Origin: Laetiporus sulphureus 93-53
Lineage: Eukaryota; Basidiomycota; Agaricomycetes; Polyporales; Laetiporaceae
Length of the DNA stretch: 64,000 nucleotides
Assembly (NCBI RefSeq): GCF_001632365.1
Contig: NW_024468516.1
Span: forward strand, 652,177-716,176
Direction of reading: 5' to 3'
Shown: piece after piece, positions 46,755-59,456 of the stretch
Layout of the letters: the number at the start of each line of letters is the position of its first letter
Position numbering within the stretch: the first letter of the stretch is position 1
Translations under genes and position numbers: made by a program
Notes under the pieces: model-generated
The model's database searches: none
The model's input: the letters and a program-made list of their open reading frames with translations, nothing else
What the model was told of the DNA's origin: nothing

Positions 46755-49468
46755 TCATAGCTTCGCAACTATCTTGCGCAGCTCTACTTTCTGAATCTTC
46801 CCTGTCGACGTTTTCTGGTAGCAGGATATCCATGAGACCTCACACTTTCGGAGGTCAAAATGAACTTACAGGTAGCTCTTCTACTACCCGAACCCATTCT
46901 GGACATGCGAATCCAGGGAGCCGTCCACGAGCGTGTTTCTTCAGCGTGTCACCGAATTCGTCGTGCCGTCCAGTCCACTGAGGAGCGCGTTGTGGGTGCA
47001 GAATGACAAACGCCATCGGGCGCTCTCCCCATCTTGAATGCGGCCTGGCCACTACGGATACTTCGAGAACATCCGGATGACTTGCAAGCTCTGTGAATGG
47101 GATGCGGTCAGCACGTCGTGGAGAAGTTACACTTCAACCTAGATACCTTGTTCGATTGCAAGACTTGACGCATTCTGCGACAGCAGAAGAGTCAATGGCC
47201 ACCGCCACATACTAAGTGACCGTCGCTCACCTCGCCACCGGAAATGATGATATCCTTACTCCTGTCCTGGATTGCAATATAGCCATCCGGGTACCAAACC
47301 GCCAGATCACCCGTGCCAAAATACCCTCCTCGGAAAGCCTTTCTTGTGGCCTCGGGATCTTTAAGGTACTGCGATCGGAAAAGATGAAATAAGTGAAGTG
47401 AGCGACAACGTCGTAAAGATTCGTTACTCACCTCCTTCATAACAATGTTCCCGCGAATCACAACCTCGCCGACAGTCTTGCCATCCTTCGGAACATCAAC
47501 TAGCTCAGAGTTAATATCGATGACCTCGTCCTCCTTCGCAGGGTACACAACACGCGCTTCATCAGACGTAACGAAGGGTATTCCTTGGCGAGCCATATGC
47601 CTAGCGCGATCTTGCAGGGAAAGTGTCGCCCACGACGGTTGCTCATAACACCTAGTGAACGGTCCGTACGTCTAGCAATCCGGGTGGACCATACATATTA
47701 AGCCTAATGATCGTCAAGAAGTTCGCATCGCACTGACCTCACTGTTAAAAAAATAGCCAGAGCTCAGCGCATGAAACCTTGTTATCAAAGGACAATGCTC
47801 ACGTCAAACCATACACGTGAACCGGTTTAAGATTCTTCTCTTCCATCATTTCCAGCAAGTGTGCAGTTGGCGCTGACCCAGCAGTAATAGCAACGACAGG
47901 TTTGCCTAGCCGTCTCGCCTGGGGAGCATTGACAAGACCAATCTGTAACGACAACCCATAGACGTGAACTCGATGCGCCCTCATTTAAACATTTATGCGA
48001 AAATACCTGTACAGTCGGTGCACCACAATAATGCGTGACACCGGAGTTCAAAAGATGATTCCATATATGCGGATACGAGACTGTCCGGAGTGTGATCTAT
48101 CGTGATATTTTAATGTCTGCATAGGAACCAAACCCAGACAGCGTACACACCTGCAATGCGGAAGCAAACGTCGTTGCCCACGGGAATGTCCAACCAGACG
48201 CATGGAACATTGGGAGGATCCTAAGACAGTACGACAGCGTGTTGAGGAACGAGGGATCGTGAGGGTCAAAACACCTACCATAGGTAAGTAGAGTCTCGGT
48301 TCATGCTACATGGTCCAGAAGGTCATGTCGTGATCGTTAGGCGGGACGACTGGTTCTGCGCTCACCCTGTTTCATATGCGTTCGCGATAGCCGCGAGGTA
48401 TGAACCTAGCGGCATGTCAATTCTTCGAATCATACGCCTGCGCTGCAGCGTAACGCTCACCTCTGAGCGTGGTAACCACTCCCTTCGGCTATATCGGCGT
48501 CAGCTTCCGGAGATGATAGATATCGACGTACTTGCTCACCCGTCCAGTTGTTCCTGATCTACAATTTTACCAAAACATTGTCGTTATTTGGCGTGCCAGG
48601 CTTTCGAGAAGACTACGCACGTGTAGCATACCGCAGCTGGTGCGTCTTCGTCCAATTCCCAAGCCAGTCCTGGCCATCCCCTCTCCGCGCTGAACCTTCT
48701 TCCGGCGCTCAAGAACTCCTCGTATGGGTCTCCTGCCCGTCCGCTGTCGTTGGAAACGATGACAGGCACCTTGGCGTCCCCCACGAGGTGTACCAGCTCG
48801 TGATCGACAAGGATGAATTTGGCCTCGCTGTGATCAAGAATGTAGGCGACCTCCGGCGGCGTGAGTCTGGTGTTGATAGGCGTTATAACAGCATGGGCGG
48901 CCATAACCCCATGATGGGCGTCTGGAAGATATGAAGAACGCTCAAGAAGCCAGGCCTTATTATTATCAATGAATGCACGGACCAGCAATCAACGGACTGC
49001 GGGGTATTGAGAACTTCGCAAATCACAGCTAGTATTTCGAGCTTACCAATTAGGAGCAATGACCGCAACACGGTCCCCTCGACGAATTCCAGCCTGAATT
49101 AGAGCATACGCCAAGTTTTGCACCCGTTGCGCCCTTCGATCAGCATGATTAATTGGGCCATATTGCTCCGGGGCTGGTAAACTCACCAGACAGAGAAAGA
49201 ATAGAATACAGGGTATTTAACATCCGGATGCGCGAGCGCGAGCCTGTTAGGATAGACCTGTGCAGAGTGAAGGAGGAAGGCAAGAGGATTCTGGCCGACG
49301 TGGGCAAAAGTAATCAGACAGGCGATCTTTTGCTATATGGAGGAGGAAGCCTAGTGTGGACAGTACCAGAGCATGTTTATGGACAGGGAAAGCTGACGGG
49401 AGTCGGAGTCTATAGTTTACGGGCCCGGGAGGAGGAAGGCTCTCCGGCGTGGGCTGGAACGCTCTCAT
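46755..49468 (-). CDS. AMP-dependent acyl-CoA synthetase with PTS1
   Basis: Adenylate-forming ligase, most like medium/short-chain acyl-activating enzymes. From ATG 49468 a variable start is followed by VKYPVFYSFSVWQYGPINHA and DRRAQRVQNLAYALIQAGIR, RRGDRVAVIAPNW, AVITPINTRLTPPEVAYILD, PAAVCYTSGTTGRPKG (AMP-binding P-loop), PMFHASGWTFPWA, GAPTVQ, PVVAITAGSAPTAHLLEMME, HVYGLTXXYGPFTRC, YFGTGDLAVWYPDGYIAIQD (motif with adenosine-ribose Asp), DRSKDIIISGGE (hinge) and KTSTGKIQKVELRKIVAKL. Intron-rich, about eleven. The C-terminal AKL is a canonical peroxisomal import signal, pointing to activation of an acyl substrate in peroxisomes. Exact substrate unknown. Confidence 0.92.
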
Positions 49469-50560
49469 AGACTCTAGATAAGCGAAAAATGTTCAGCGGG
49501 TGGAAGGCGTTGGGTGAGAGCAATTGAGACACACCTTGCAGCGACATTTGCTCAGGAACAGCAGGACCAACAAGCACCTATCCTCGGGAGGGGTGATTTA
49601 TATTTGGGGGCGGGGCCCCGCATCAACAATCTAGGAGTGCGGGGTAAACGAACCGGTTCGGTTTCGCGCTTTAACCGGTTAGCCGTCTTGGCGCCCGGCT
49701 TTTCCGCTTGAGGTCGACGAAGCAGACGACGGACGCTGCTCGCGCGTGATTGCTAATTCCAAAATGCCGCAGTTTGATGAGAGATACAGGGCAGCAGCCA
49801 ATCAGGTAGGCATCCAACATACCCGGACTACTCAGGTGCACTCGCAGCGATACAAAATCGTCGGAGGATAGCTGAGCGGTGTGCCGAACCAGGTCCACGC
49901 TGACGCGGCCCGGGCTTGACGTGATACGTTGAAGGGGCCGTACAATCTCCTTTTGCAAGACATCGACGTTCATTTCGCGGTACTCGCGTACTTCAGACGA
50001 CGCAACAAGTAGAGGGCGGACATTGGCTTAGCTGGAGGTCACGGGTATGGCGCGTGCAGGAAATACAAAGTATCTTCCCAGAATGGCATGCCCAAAGGGT
50101 AACGCGGCGCCTCTCCTGTCTTTCCTAGGCACCTACTCCTCGGTTCTTCTCCGAGACCGACCTTTCTCGTTGTCAACTCTCGATAGTATACAGTTGCGAT
50201 GGCCATATTCTCGACGCTCGCTGCTGTGCAAGCGCGGCGCAGACATTTCCATGGCATTACCCAGCGCCGTGTCGTTCAGCGCTGAGTGGCGTTTTCCAGA
50301 CCGGGAGAATCTCGCACGCTATAGGGCGCATGTACCTCTCGCTTATCCCGCCTATCCAAGGTGAGAATGATCTTTATGGATTAAAAGGGAAAGTTCTTTG
50401 TACGGTCTGCTAATCATAGAGTTCGTTGAATTGCCAGCTCATCAGTCGCATGGACACGCGCTGTAGTCTATATAATGTCAGACATTGAAACTCGAGACTT
50501 GCCATCATCCTCGCAACCATCCCGCCTCCATCATCCTGCCTCTATCAGCCATATCTCGAC
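49469..50560. other. Intergenic, no gene recognised
   Basis: Promoters of the ligase (minus) and the DUF6593 gene (plus). Frames at 49671-49973 and 50039-50364 are not conserved-looking. Confidence 0.5.
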
Positions 50561-51468
50561 ATGCTGCTAAAATTCATGTCCACGGACGTCTTCCAGTCCG
50601 CGATTCTTGACGACACGACCGGCGATCTCGCATTCCGTACTAAAACACATCGGCCACGGCGCACCCGCTCCGGATCGCAAGCAAGCAATAGCAGCTTCGC
50701 CTCAATCCGGTCCTTGGAGAAATGTCCAATGGCCTCAGGCTCGTCTGAGCCTCATATAACATTAGTGGAGGATGCCGAGGGAAACATCGTCGCAGACGTC
50801 ACCTGGGAAGGGGACAATGCCGTTCTCATCCGGATAGGCGATGAGTGCATCAAGGGTACTGCTGAATTATTTGACGCGGCATTTATGAGGATATTGTACG
50901 TTCACTGGATTTTGAAGGTTCTTGCAGATGGCTGACGTAGTATTGCGTGATAGACCGGATGGAGTTTTGATGCCAACTAGGATGGAATATACGTGGAGGT
51001 TGGCATCAGATTGTCTCACGGTTCGCATAGCGAAGCTGCTATCAGCAAGTCCGTGTCCTGACTGTAATCTAGCTTTTGGATGACGACGGCGATGTCGTTG
51101 GGACACAGCTGCAAAATCACATCCGCTCTGGAGCAGGATCTTCGTTAATCCCAGCCTCCGCGCCTCGCGCAGGACATGACTATGTTGACTTGAGAGCGTT
51201 ACCGGAAGATGAGATCTTGGAGATGCTGGGTATGTTGTTGTCCTTTATGCCTGCTTCCACGGCCCTGAACGATGCATCCGAACAAGTTTGTTATCTGCTG
51301 CTTAGCAGTTTGCGGGAACGGATGTACTCCATAAAGCCTCAAGCATACAGTCACACTCGAAACCAGAGGACAACACAGCGACAGCCACTGTCGCTGTCAA
51401 CGCTTAGACGACATGCTACACGTAGCGTGGCATGTCTACGAAATACGTTTCGTCGAACGGTCACATGA
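50561..51468 (+). CDS. DUF6593-like protein
   Basis: Three exons: 50561-50895, 50942-51007 and from about 51073. Joined, they give MLLKFMSTDVFQSAILDDTT, LAFRTKTHRPRRTRSGSQAS, ITLVEDAEGNIVADVTWEGD, FMRILPDGVLMPTRMEYTWR, ASDCLTLLDDDGDVVGT, and a C-terminal part with LPEDEILEMLGMLLSFMPAS followed by a basic tail. The order of a short start, disordered insert, beta-rich W-E/W-R core and DDDGxVVA strand matches DUF6593 proteins, which are abundant in agaricomycetes and have no known function. The first intron is phase 2 and restores RILPDG. The end of the last exon is uncertain and it may stop earlier by a further intron. Confidence 0.75.
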
Positions 51469-52348
51469 AATACACTTTTGACGTCGGACCTGTTCAGTAT
51501 CCTCTACTCTGCCGTTATACCCTTCAGACATACCGCGGCTCCTGGGTTTCAACTGCTTTCTCATCCCTTGCTCTGGTCTCTGCACTACCGATATATCCTT
51601 ATCTCTGTCTGTGTTTTCCGTGGCGGCCCGATCTCGCTCAACGCTGCTACCGCATCCTCGTCTCACACACCTTCTGCCGGTTTCCACTGTTGCATCGTAG
51701 CTAGACTTGCATATGTGTACATGCTCACAACGTGGCCTGTAGATTGGATTGCACTCACTGAATGACTCGTTACAAGATTTTTTGGTCTCGCGCGCCCTAA
51801 ACTAACAGTCGGTTGTCTTTTTTGCACGGCTTTCGGCCAGTGACGTCGTGCACACCATGTAAGTCCGGATCACTGGCTCTTCGAAGGACTTCAAGAAATG
51901 GAAAAGGACTTTCTGTAGGATTCTGCAAACTTTATATGCAGCGGAGCACAGACTCAGTCTCGAGAGACGAGGCCCTCTATTTTTTTTTGAGTTGAGAGTC
52001 CAAGTGGCCCCGCACGTGACCGCGACGAGGCCACAACGCGCGGTGGCTGTGGGCGCTCGATTCAAGTGGCCTAAGACCCTGCATACGACGGTACATGGCG
52101 CTAGCTACATGGATCTTCGCTCCCCTCTCGAGATGCATGCCGCACTGTCAGAAGAGTCAGATGAATACGGTCGATTCACCACCCTCGTCTCGCCCGGGAG
52201 GGTGGGATAGGTTGGCTGACAGGTCAGCCTCTGTCAGCCTCCCGTCGGCCACAATACTTATACCTCGCAGAACCGGCTCTTTCTCTCCAGTACTCAGTCT
52301 TTAGTCCATCGACCACACATCACTGATTACTCAACACATCGAATCATC
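51469..52348. other. Intergenic, no gene seen
   Basis: Promoter side of the large repeat protein. Contains short frames only, and a T-run at 51981-51989. Confidence 0.5.
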
Positions 52349-55300
52349 ATGCATCCCAACACCGCTCTCAAGATTGTCATCCGTCACGGGTGGTCTCGTC
52401 TCATCGACACGGGCCAGGAGTGGACTCAACGGGGCATCTGTCCGGCCTCTGTGCTTATGCCCTTCATTCCTCCTATGCTGGTCGCTCGGTGGGGAGTTCA
52501 TCGTACCATCGTCAAGACGTGGAACCCTCGGTCTCTCGGAGTGTCCTCGTCCGTTGCGCTCAATCTCGACCTCCTCGCTTCATGTATAGTTCTCGAGCTC
52601 TTCCTCGGTGGATTACATCCCATTTACGCCAGAAGTACCGATATGGCGTCGATGTGGCGGACCGCGAACGAGTCGGCCTATCTCAACATTCTCTTGGTTG
52701 TTGCATTTGTTTTCTTTATCTGGCGATGCATCTACGGCTGCGTTGCTCAATCACGGGCGTTAACCAAGATGGAGAAGCCGAGAACGTTTGGAAACTTACT
52801 CATCTACCGACCGTGGGTCGTCGTCTTCCTGGTGCGTACACCATATCGCTAGTCGGAAGCCACATAATTTGACGTATTTGCTCATTGTGAATGCGTAGTT
52901 TCAAGGATGGAAGCCGCGCGGTACAGTCTCGGACGACCTCGTCCACGTGCCGTTGCACTCTGTTGGCGAGATGCTCAAGGACAAGCCACGAAGAAGGTCA
53001 CGCAATAGGGTATGCAAAGTCTGCACTTTGTTACTGCCTCATTGATCATTCTGACTTCTCTGTCCGCATACAGTACGGCAACGGAACCTCAAGCACTCTC
53101 GCTCCAGTGGTCGACCAACGGGTCACGCCTCGAACTCAGGAAGAACAGCCCCTAGAAAAGCTCTTAGCATTGGTAACAACGGTCGTCGGCGCCGCCCAGG
53201 AGTTTAGGGATGTCGTTCAGGAACAGTCAAGAACGATCGGCGTCTTGCAAGCAGATTTCCGGGAAGTCAGGGTCAGAGAAGAGGAAGTGTTGCGCACCCT
53301 ATTGGAAATGAAGGCCGAATCTGTACGCAGCTTCCATTAATGTTATATGTTTCGATGGCTGAAATGTAACATATAGCTCGAACTGCGGGCCGAACTGGGA
53401 GCCAAGGCTGCTGCTGTAACAAGCGACATTGACGATGTTCGCGAGCAGCCATCGGTATCCACGCTCAACCCCACGATCCAAGAGCTTCAAGACACCGTCC
53501 AGGAACAGCCAAGGATGAACGGTACCTTCCAAGCCACGGACAAGGAGATATTGCGCATCGCGTCGGAAAGCAAGAATTCTGACATCGTATGTGGAGTCCA
53601 ATTGCTGTCTTGCGTCCGTCTAACTCAGCTTTGCCATGTAGCTCGAAGCACGAACCCAATTGGACGCCGAAGTTGCTGTTACTGCAAGCGATAATGACCA
53701 TTCACGCGCGGAGCCATCGGAACCAAGGCAGGACGAAGCCGCTCCGATAGACCCAGAAAAGGAGGTCCTGGCTGTAAGTTCTTATGCTCGTAGCCGTTAC
53801 TTGTGCTCACGAATTACGTGTCCAGCAACGCGTTGCGGAGTTATTAAAGCAGCTTCAAGAATCCAATCAAGAGCAACTCAACATGGAGGTGAGTGTCTTC
53901 TTGTCCATTATGAAAGCGAGGCGCCGCTCATCATCAACTACGTACGATGCAGGAGAAATTCCGCAAAGCTGTCCTTGCACATGAGGCGCTTAAGGCAAGT
54001 TGCAATGCGTTTTGTTCGCATGAAGTCCAACGCAATAATCTTTGCCCTTGCAGACGAACTACGATAACGAGATCATGGAGAAGGAAGCATTGAAGGTAAG
54101 TCTTGTTTCCCTGTGTTTCCAGTCTTCAATGTGTATACATCGCCGTTTTCTACGTAGGAGCAATTCCGATTGGAGAAGGAAGTGTCGGAGGCGAGTCGCA
54201 TCGTGCTGTTTTTCAAAAAATTTATGTGCTGTGTCTAATCAGCAATCTGTCTGCAGAAACAACACCGCGAAGCTATACTGGAGAAGGAAGCTAATGAGGC
54301 GAGTAGTTTGTCCTCCAGAGTTGCTTGCTTGATTAATAACACATCACCACACTTATTAGGCGAAACTGAAGAAGAGGATCTGCAAACTCGATCGAAAGAA
54401 TGCCATCCTGGAGGAACATCACAGCGAACTCTTCGAAAAGAACATCGTAGATGTAAGTCAAGCAGAGGAGGACGCAGCAGCCGCCAGAAGCGAGCGTGAT
54501 GATCTGCGCGCTCAGCTCGTGAAGCGGGATCGTTCTGCTGTCAAAGACCAGGCACGTATCGAGGACTTGACAGAGCAAGTTCATGAGGCCAAATTAGCGG
54601 AGCTCAAGATGAGAGTGAGTGACCTTAGCTGCAGTCCAGGATATGCATTTCAATGTCGAATGTTAACACAGGCAGCACGGGAGGCGGACCAAGATGTAGC
54701 TCGGCAGAATGCTTCATTACAGGTCAGTTCAATCATTACGTTCAAGCGCACAATGGTCCCAATAACATTTACACCAGTGGCAATTGGGAGAAAAGGATCG
54801 CACTCTCCAAAAGGCCGAACAGAGCATCTCCGCGCTGAAAGAACAAGTTGGCCGCTTAGAGAGCGACAAGGTTGCCGCGGAAAAGTCGCGCGACGCTGCA
54901 CAGCGGTCACTCGAGGCGCGACGTGCGGAGTTAGACAGAAGGCAACGGACTTATCTCCTACTCGAGCGCTCTCTCAAGTTGCGGATCGATTGCTACAAGA
55001 AGGAGAACGAGCGGCTTTTAAGAAGGCTCGAGCGTCAGAAGAACGCTGCAACCGGTCGTTCCACGTCTCATTCACTGCCTCCGTCGACGGGGCGGGATAG
55101 TTGTGACCGCAAGGGCAAGACAAAGGAATCCGTCCAACGCGAGTCGCATCCGCCAGCTGTCGGCACAATCAGCCACCTGTCCATTCACCCCCCAGATCAT
55201 CCAGACAGCCTCGCTACTCACCTCCCGCCCCTTCCATCTCTGGAAATTTTGCAAGCAGAACCGAACAATTCGAACGAGTCCATGCCATTGCAGTCGAATG

Positions 55301-57790
55301 CAGTTGTCAGCAAAACCGGTTACCTGCATCCCGAGGCGAAGATTCGTCCCGACGGACCCGAGCATCACCTCCCGTCCATAGTGATCTCGAACGTTGACGG
55401 CAATGACAAGATGATCGTCAACAAGTCCTCGCACAGCGATTCAGAGGAGTCGGTCTTCAGCGTGAATCGACCTCTTCGTCCGCTCGGAGCCTCGCACAGC
55501 GTTGGCAGTCAATTGGGCGAAACTCGGCAATCTACCTTGAGCCCGTCGGTTAGCCTTCCCGAATGGCAGAGTCAACTGGTGCGGCCTCTTTCTATTCCGG
55601 AAGACGACTTTTCGCTCTCTGCGGCGGTGTCATTTGAAGGAGTAATGGCAAGCTCTCCCTGCCGCCCGTCTCTGTCGACCGACAACAAGGAACCGGTCAA
55701 GTCTCCGGCAGTCTCTGAGGAAGAACTGACCAGCTCTCCCTGCCGCCCACGTCTGTTCACGAAGACCGAGGAAGCAGTGGATCTTATGGCCATCTCGTTC
55801 GAGGGAGTTGAGGCTAACTCTCCTTGCCGTCCACGTCTGTCCGTGGAGACCAAGGAACCAGTGGGTCTTCTGGCAGTCTCGTTTGAAGGAACAGTGGTTA
55901 GCTCTCTCCGTCCCTCGCGTCAGCCTTTGAAGGCCGAGGAATCAATTGACCTTCTGGCAATCTCGTTCGAGGGTATATCCACCAGTTCTCCCTGCCGCCC
56001 GCGCACGGTCATGACAGCCACGGAACCATCTCTGCATGCAATCGCGGAAGGGAGAATGGAGGAAGAAGCTCAAGCACTTGTTTTCGAGAAGGCCCGGGAG
56101 AAAGGAAAAGGAAAAGGAAAGGAGTGCAAAGATGACGAGAAATCGGCGTTTATTCTTGGGGGCCCCTCTGTGCACGTCACGGCTCATTTCAGCGGACGGC
56201 AGGAAGATCAACGTGTGCTGTCATCACCTGAGACCAAAGGAGTCCACGTTCAGGACCACCTTCTTAAGAAGCTTGGGAAGAGCACTGAACCTGTCGCCGC
56301 AACCGAAGACGTCGCAACCAAGGAGGAGCACGACCTGCAACGGCCTTCAGGAGAATGTAATGTCTTTGATGAGGATGACGAGAATAGTTCGCCCCAGGCA
56401 GACGAGAACGATGCCGGTGAGTGAACACTTATTTCATACTTATCGTCTTCTCTCAATCTGGGGGGATGCAGGTGATGTCTTGTCAATCTTGACGAAAGCG
56501 AATGTTCCGATCATTCTCTCCGGACGCTTTCCAACTGACACGAAGTTGGGGCTTGCATCTGCCCCTCTTGACGCCTCACCATCGTTGGAACTCAATGCTG
56601 CGGATATTCCCCCACAATTCAAGGAGCGCGTGGCAGACTGGTCTTTTGCAGGGCTTTCCAATGTATCCTCGACATGGAGCATGCCTGCGAGTGGCTCGGC
56701 GAAACTCGACTGGCCGCCACCTGTAGGTACCTCAAATGTGCCAGCACTTCGGAGCGGGCGCACCTCATTCGACGTACCAGCCGTGAAGGTCAGCGAAAGA
56801 GAAGATATACAACCGCAAGCAAACGAGGAGTCCTCAGTCGAGGAAGGGATCACACTTCCGTCGTCACCTCCTACTTTCAGCGATCTCCCCGCCTTCTTTG
56901 ACGAACTCGATCGATTCAAGCGCGATCCGGGCATCGATTTCCCCACGGTGGACGAGGATAGCAAGCAGGAATCGGAGGAATCTGGAACTCGCTTTGTTCA
57001 CCCAGGCCCAATAGAGATCACCAAGACGCTGGTCAGCACAATGTTCAGCGATCGGGTACGCGACCGATCTCGATGGGGATCGATCTTTTCGTCCACTCGG
57101 ACCATGAATAGGCAAACAATTGAAGGAATACTCAAGCAGGACAAAGTACAACAGCAAGTAGAGGATGTATCATCTGTGAAGCTCGACTGGCCGCCGACTG
57201 TAGGTACCTCAAACACGCCAGCAGTTCAGAACGGGCGCACCTCAGTCGACGTACCAGCCGTGAAGATCAGTGGAGGAGAAGAGATACAATTGAAAGCAAA
57301 CGAGGAGTCCTCAATCGAGGAAGGGATCACACTTCCGTCGTCACCTCCTAGTTTCAGCGATCTCTCCGCCTTTTTTGATGAACTTGATCGATTCAAGCGC
57401 GATCCGGGCGTCATATATCCCACGGCAGTCGAGGATTACGAGCACGAATTGGACAAATCTGGGACACTCTTTTTCCGCCCAATAGAGATAACCAGGGCGG
57501 TGGTCGCCGCAATGTTCAGTGATCGGGTCCGAGGGGGATGGGCGTCGAATTTTTCGTCGATTCGGACCACGAATAGGCAAGCAACTGAAGGAATACTCAA
57601 GCGCTGGAAGGACAAAATACAACAGCAAGTAGAGGATGAATCATTTGTCGAAGACGACTCGCCCGAATCATATTCCCTCCGGAGCAGTCAATCCCAGCTG
57701 GAGGAACGACTCGGCGAACTGGACTTTAGTTTCGACCCAGCGGAGACGAGTCTCTCATTTCAAGTGAGAATGGGGTACACCAAGCTATGA
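52349..57790 (+). CDS. Large membrane/coiled-coil repeat protein, unknown
   Basis: From ATG 52349 the first exon has hydrophobic segments (LMPFIPPMLVARW, LDLLASCIVLELFLGG and LNILLVVAFVFFIW), then an intron restores VVVFLFQGWKPRGTVSDDLV. Next comes a long coiled coil split into many exons, several tiny: EKFRKAVLAHEALK (53953-53994), TNYDNEIMEKEALK (54054-54095), EQFRLEKEVSE (54158-54190), KQHREAILEKEANE (54257-54298), then AKLKKRICKLDRKNAILEEH. Three of these introns start GC (gcaagt, gcgagt, gcgagt). From 54784 a long exon holds more coiled coil, five 28-residue repeats, and after an intron (about 56420-56473) two 159-residue C-terminal repeats. I recognise no family; p22-like membrane tether is only one idea. 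The protein would exceed 1,400 residues. Some N-terminal joins are uncertain. Confidence 0.65.
55627..56035 (+). repeat. Five 28-residue (84-bp) repeats in the large protein
   Basis: Starts are spaced about 84 bp apart (55627, 55711, 55793, 55877, 55961). Consensus includes (I/V)SFEGV..SSPCRPRLS..TKE.V. The SSPCRP core is kept in four of five. Repeats stay in frame, which suggests function or recent amplification. Confidence 0.85.
56698..57645 (+). repeat. Two ~159-residue tandem repeats in the large protein
   Basis: Copy 1 (56698-57174) and copy 2 (57175-57645). Shared blocks are KLDWPP.VGTSN.PA, GRTS.DVPAVK, ANEESS.EEGITLPSSPP, FSDL.AFFDELDRFKRDPG, MFSDRVR and T.EGILK. Divergence is moderate and the frame is conserved. 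Confidence 0.9.
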
Positions 57791-57870
57791 AGACAAGGTG
57801 ATGATATTATGGCCGCCTGCGCAGCAATCGGACGCGGTTATTCGCTTGAAGCGGCTCGGCTTGGGGAATT

Positions 57871-58785
57871 TCGAACACACTCGGACATTATGTGACCTAA
57901 CTGGAACTTTGGGAGCGATTGCTATGGCCTGAACCGGATACTCCGCGAATTCGTGTCGCTGGCTGATGCTGGCTGAACGACGACTACCACGGAAGATGGT
58001 AGGGCGACGCATCGGTGCGGCATCCTTCAGGTGAGTTTTGCTTGATGTTCCCTAAATGGACGTGAGATCGAACGCTCACACACCTATTGTGAAGGATTTG
58101 GCTCACAATCACTTTTCGGCTTCGCTCCCAACTGATCTGAACCGGATATTCCGCCAATTCGTGTCGCCAGATAGTCTGGCTGCGCGACGACTACCACGAA
58201 AGATGGTAGGGCGAAGCAGGGGCGCGGCATCCTTCAGGTAAGGCTAATTCTTTTGGTCGGTCTGAGAAACAGAATGCTGACAATCATGCCATGCAGAACT
58301 CAGCTCGTCATCGATGACTATCGAACACCAATCGGACGTTCCTAAATGGAACTTTGGGAGCGATTGCTATGGCCTGAACCGGATACTCCGCGAATTCGTG
58401 TCGCTGGCTGATGCTGGCTGCACGACGACTACCACAGAAGATGGTAGGGCGACGCATCGGTGCGGCATCCTTCAGGTGAGTTTTGCTTGATGTTCTTCTA
58501 AATGGACATGAGACCGAGCACTGACACATCTATTGTGAAGGATTTGGCTCATAATCACTTTACGGCTTCGCTCCCAACTGATCTGAACCGGATATTCCGC
58601 CAATTCGTGTCGCCAGATAGTCTGGCTGCGCGACGACTACCACTAAAGATGGTAGGGCGAAGCAGGGGCGCGGCATCCTTCAGGTAAGGCTGATTCTTTC
58701 GGTCGGTCTGAGAAACTGAGTGCTGACAATCATACCATGCAGAACTCAGCTCGTCATCCATTCCAGGTTGTTCGTCATCTGTCGT
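57871..58785 (+). repeat. Two ~445-bp tandem units, each with two hairpin modules
   Basis: Unit 1 starts with CTGGAACTTTGGGAGCG at 57901, unit 2 with TGGAACTTTGGGAGCG at 58347. Each unit has a module A (AACCGGATACTCCGCGAATT...) and a module B (AACCGGATATTCCGCCAATT...). Each module carries a CGACGACTACCA...TGGTAGGGCGA hairpin and ends GCATCCTTCAG followed by GTGAGT or GTAAGG. Introns inferred from these donors end at CAG or AAG, with CTGAC branch sites (for example at 58283). It lies just after the large gene's stop. No long conserved frame crosses it. Confidence 0.85.
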
Positions 58786-58904
58786 CACATTCGTCTCCGT
58801 CCAAAGTCCATGGCTCCTAGTGGACTCCCCCAAGCGACTACCCGTCCTTGACTGGCCATGATTAGGATCTACCGTCAAATCTTGTCTCGGATTAATTAAT
58901 TCCG

Positions 58905-58966
58905 GTGGCATGACGACTACCCGATGGGGTAGGGCGTCGCCTTGGAGCGGTATCCATTGGGTAGGT
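58905..58966 (+). ncRNA. Diverged fifth hairpin module
   Basis: GACGACTACCC-GATG-GGGTAGGGCGTC at 58911-58940 is the same hairpin as the four upstream modules, with a C-G pair where the others have A-T and an A-T pair where the others have A.A. It again ends in a donor-like GTAGGT, followed by a CTGAC branch-like site and a CAG acceptor near 59024. A candidate structured RNA, weakly supported. Confidence 0.4.
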
Positions 58967-59456
58967 CTTGCTTGGGATTGATACCGACTTGTTTAGAGGA
59001 TGCTGACTCCCTCACGGCGAACAGTCCACTCATCGTCCCATAATGTCTTCAAAAATCCCACTTTCGTCCGCGGCTCTCCCCTATCCTCCTAGCGACCTCT
59101 TTGCTCCTCAAGCTCGTCCGTTCCTGACACCTTCTTGCTTCAAGCTCGTCTATTCCTGGTATCCCCTTGTCCTCAAATTTCCTCATTCCTGGTACTTTCT
59201 TGCTTCAAGCTCGTCCATTCCTCTGGTATCTCCTTGCGCTCAAGTTTGCCCATTCCTCCGCCCTTCATGGTCCTTCGCTCAATCTTCCGTCCTGCAATGC
59301 GCTCGCGTCCTTCGCGCTCCTGCTCCCATATCACCGCCGCCTCTCCCTTCGTCCTTCATCGCACGGCTTCCTCGATTCAAACATAGTCTCTCCTTGCAAA
59401 TATTCCCTCGCTCCTACGTCTCCTCTCACGGCCTCGTCTCGCCTGCGGACGTGATG

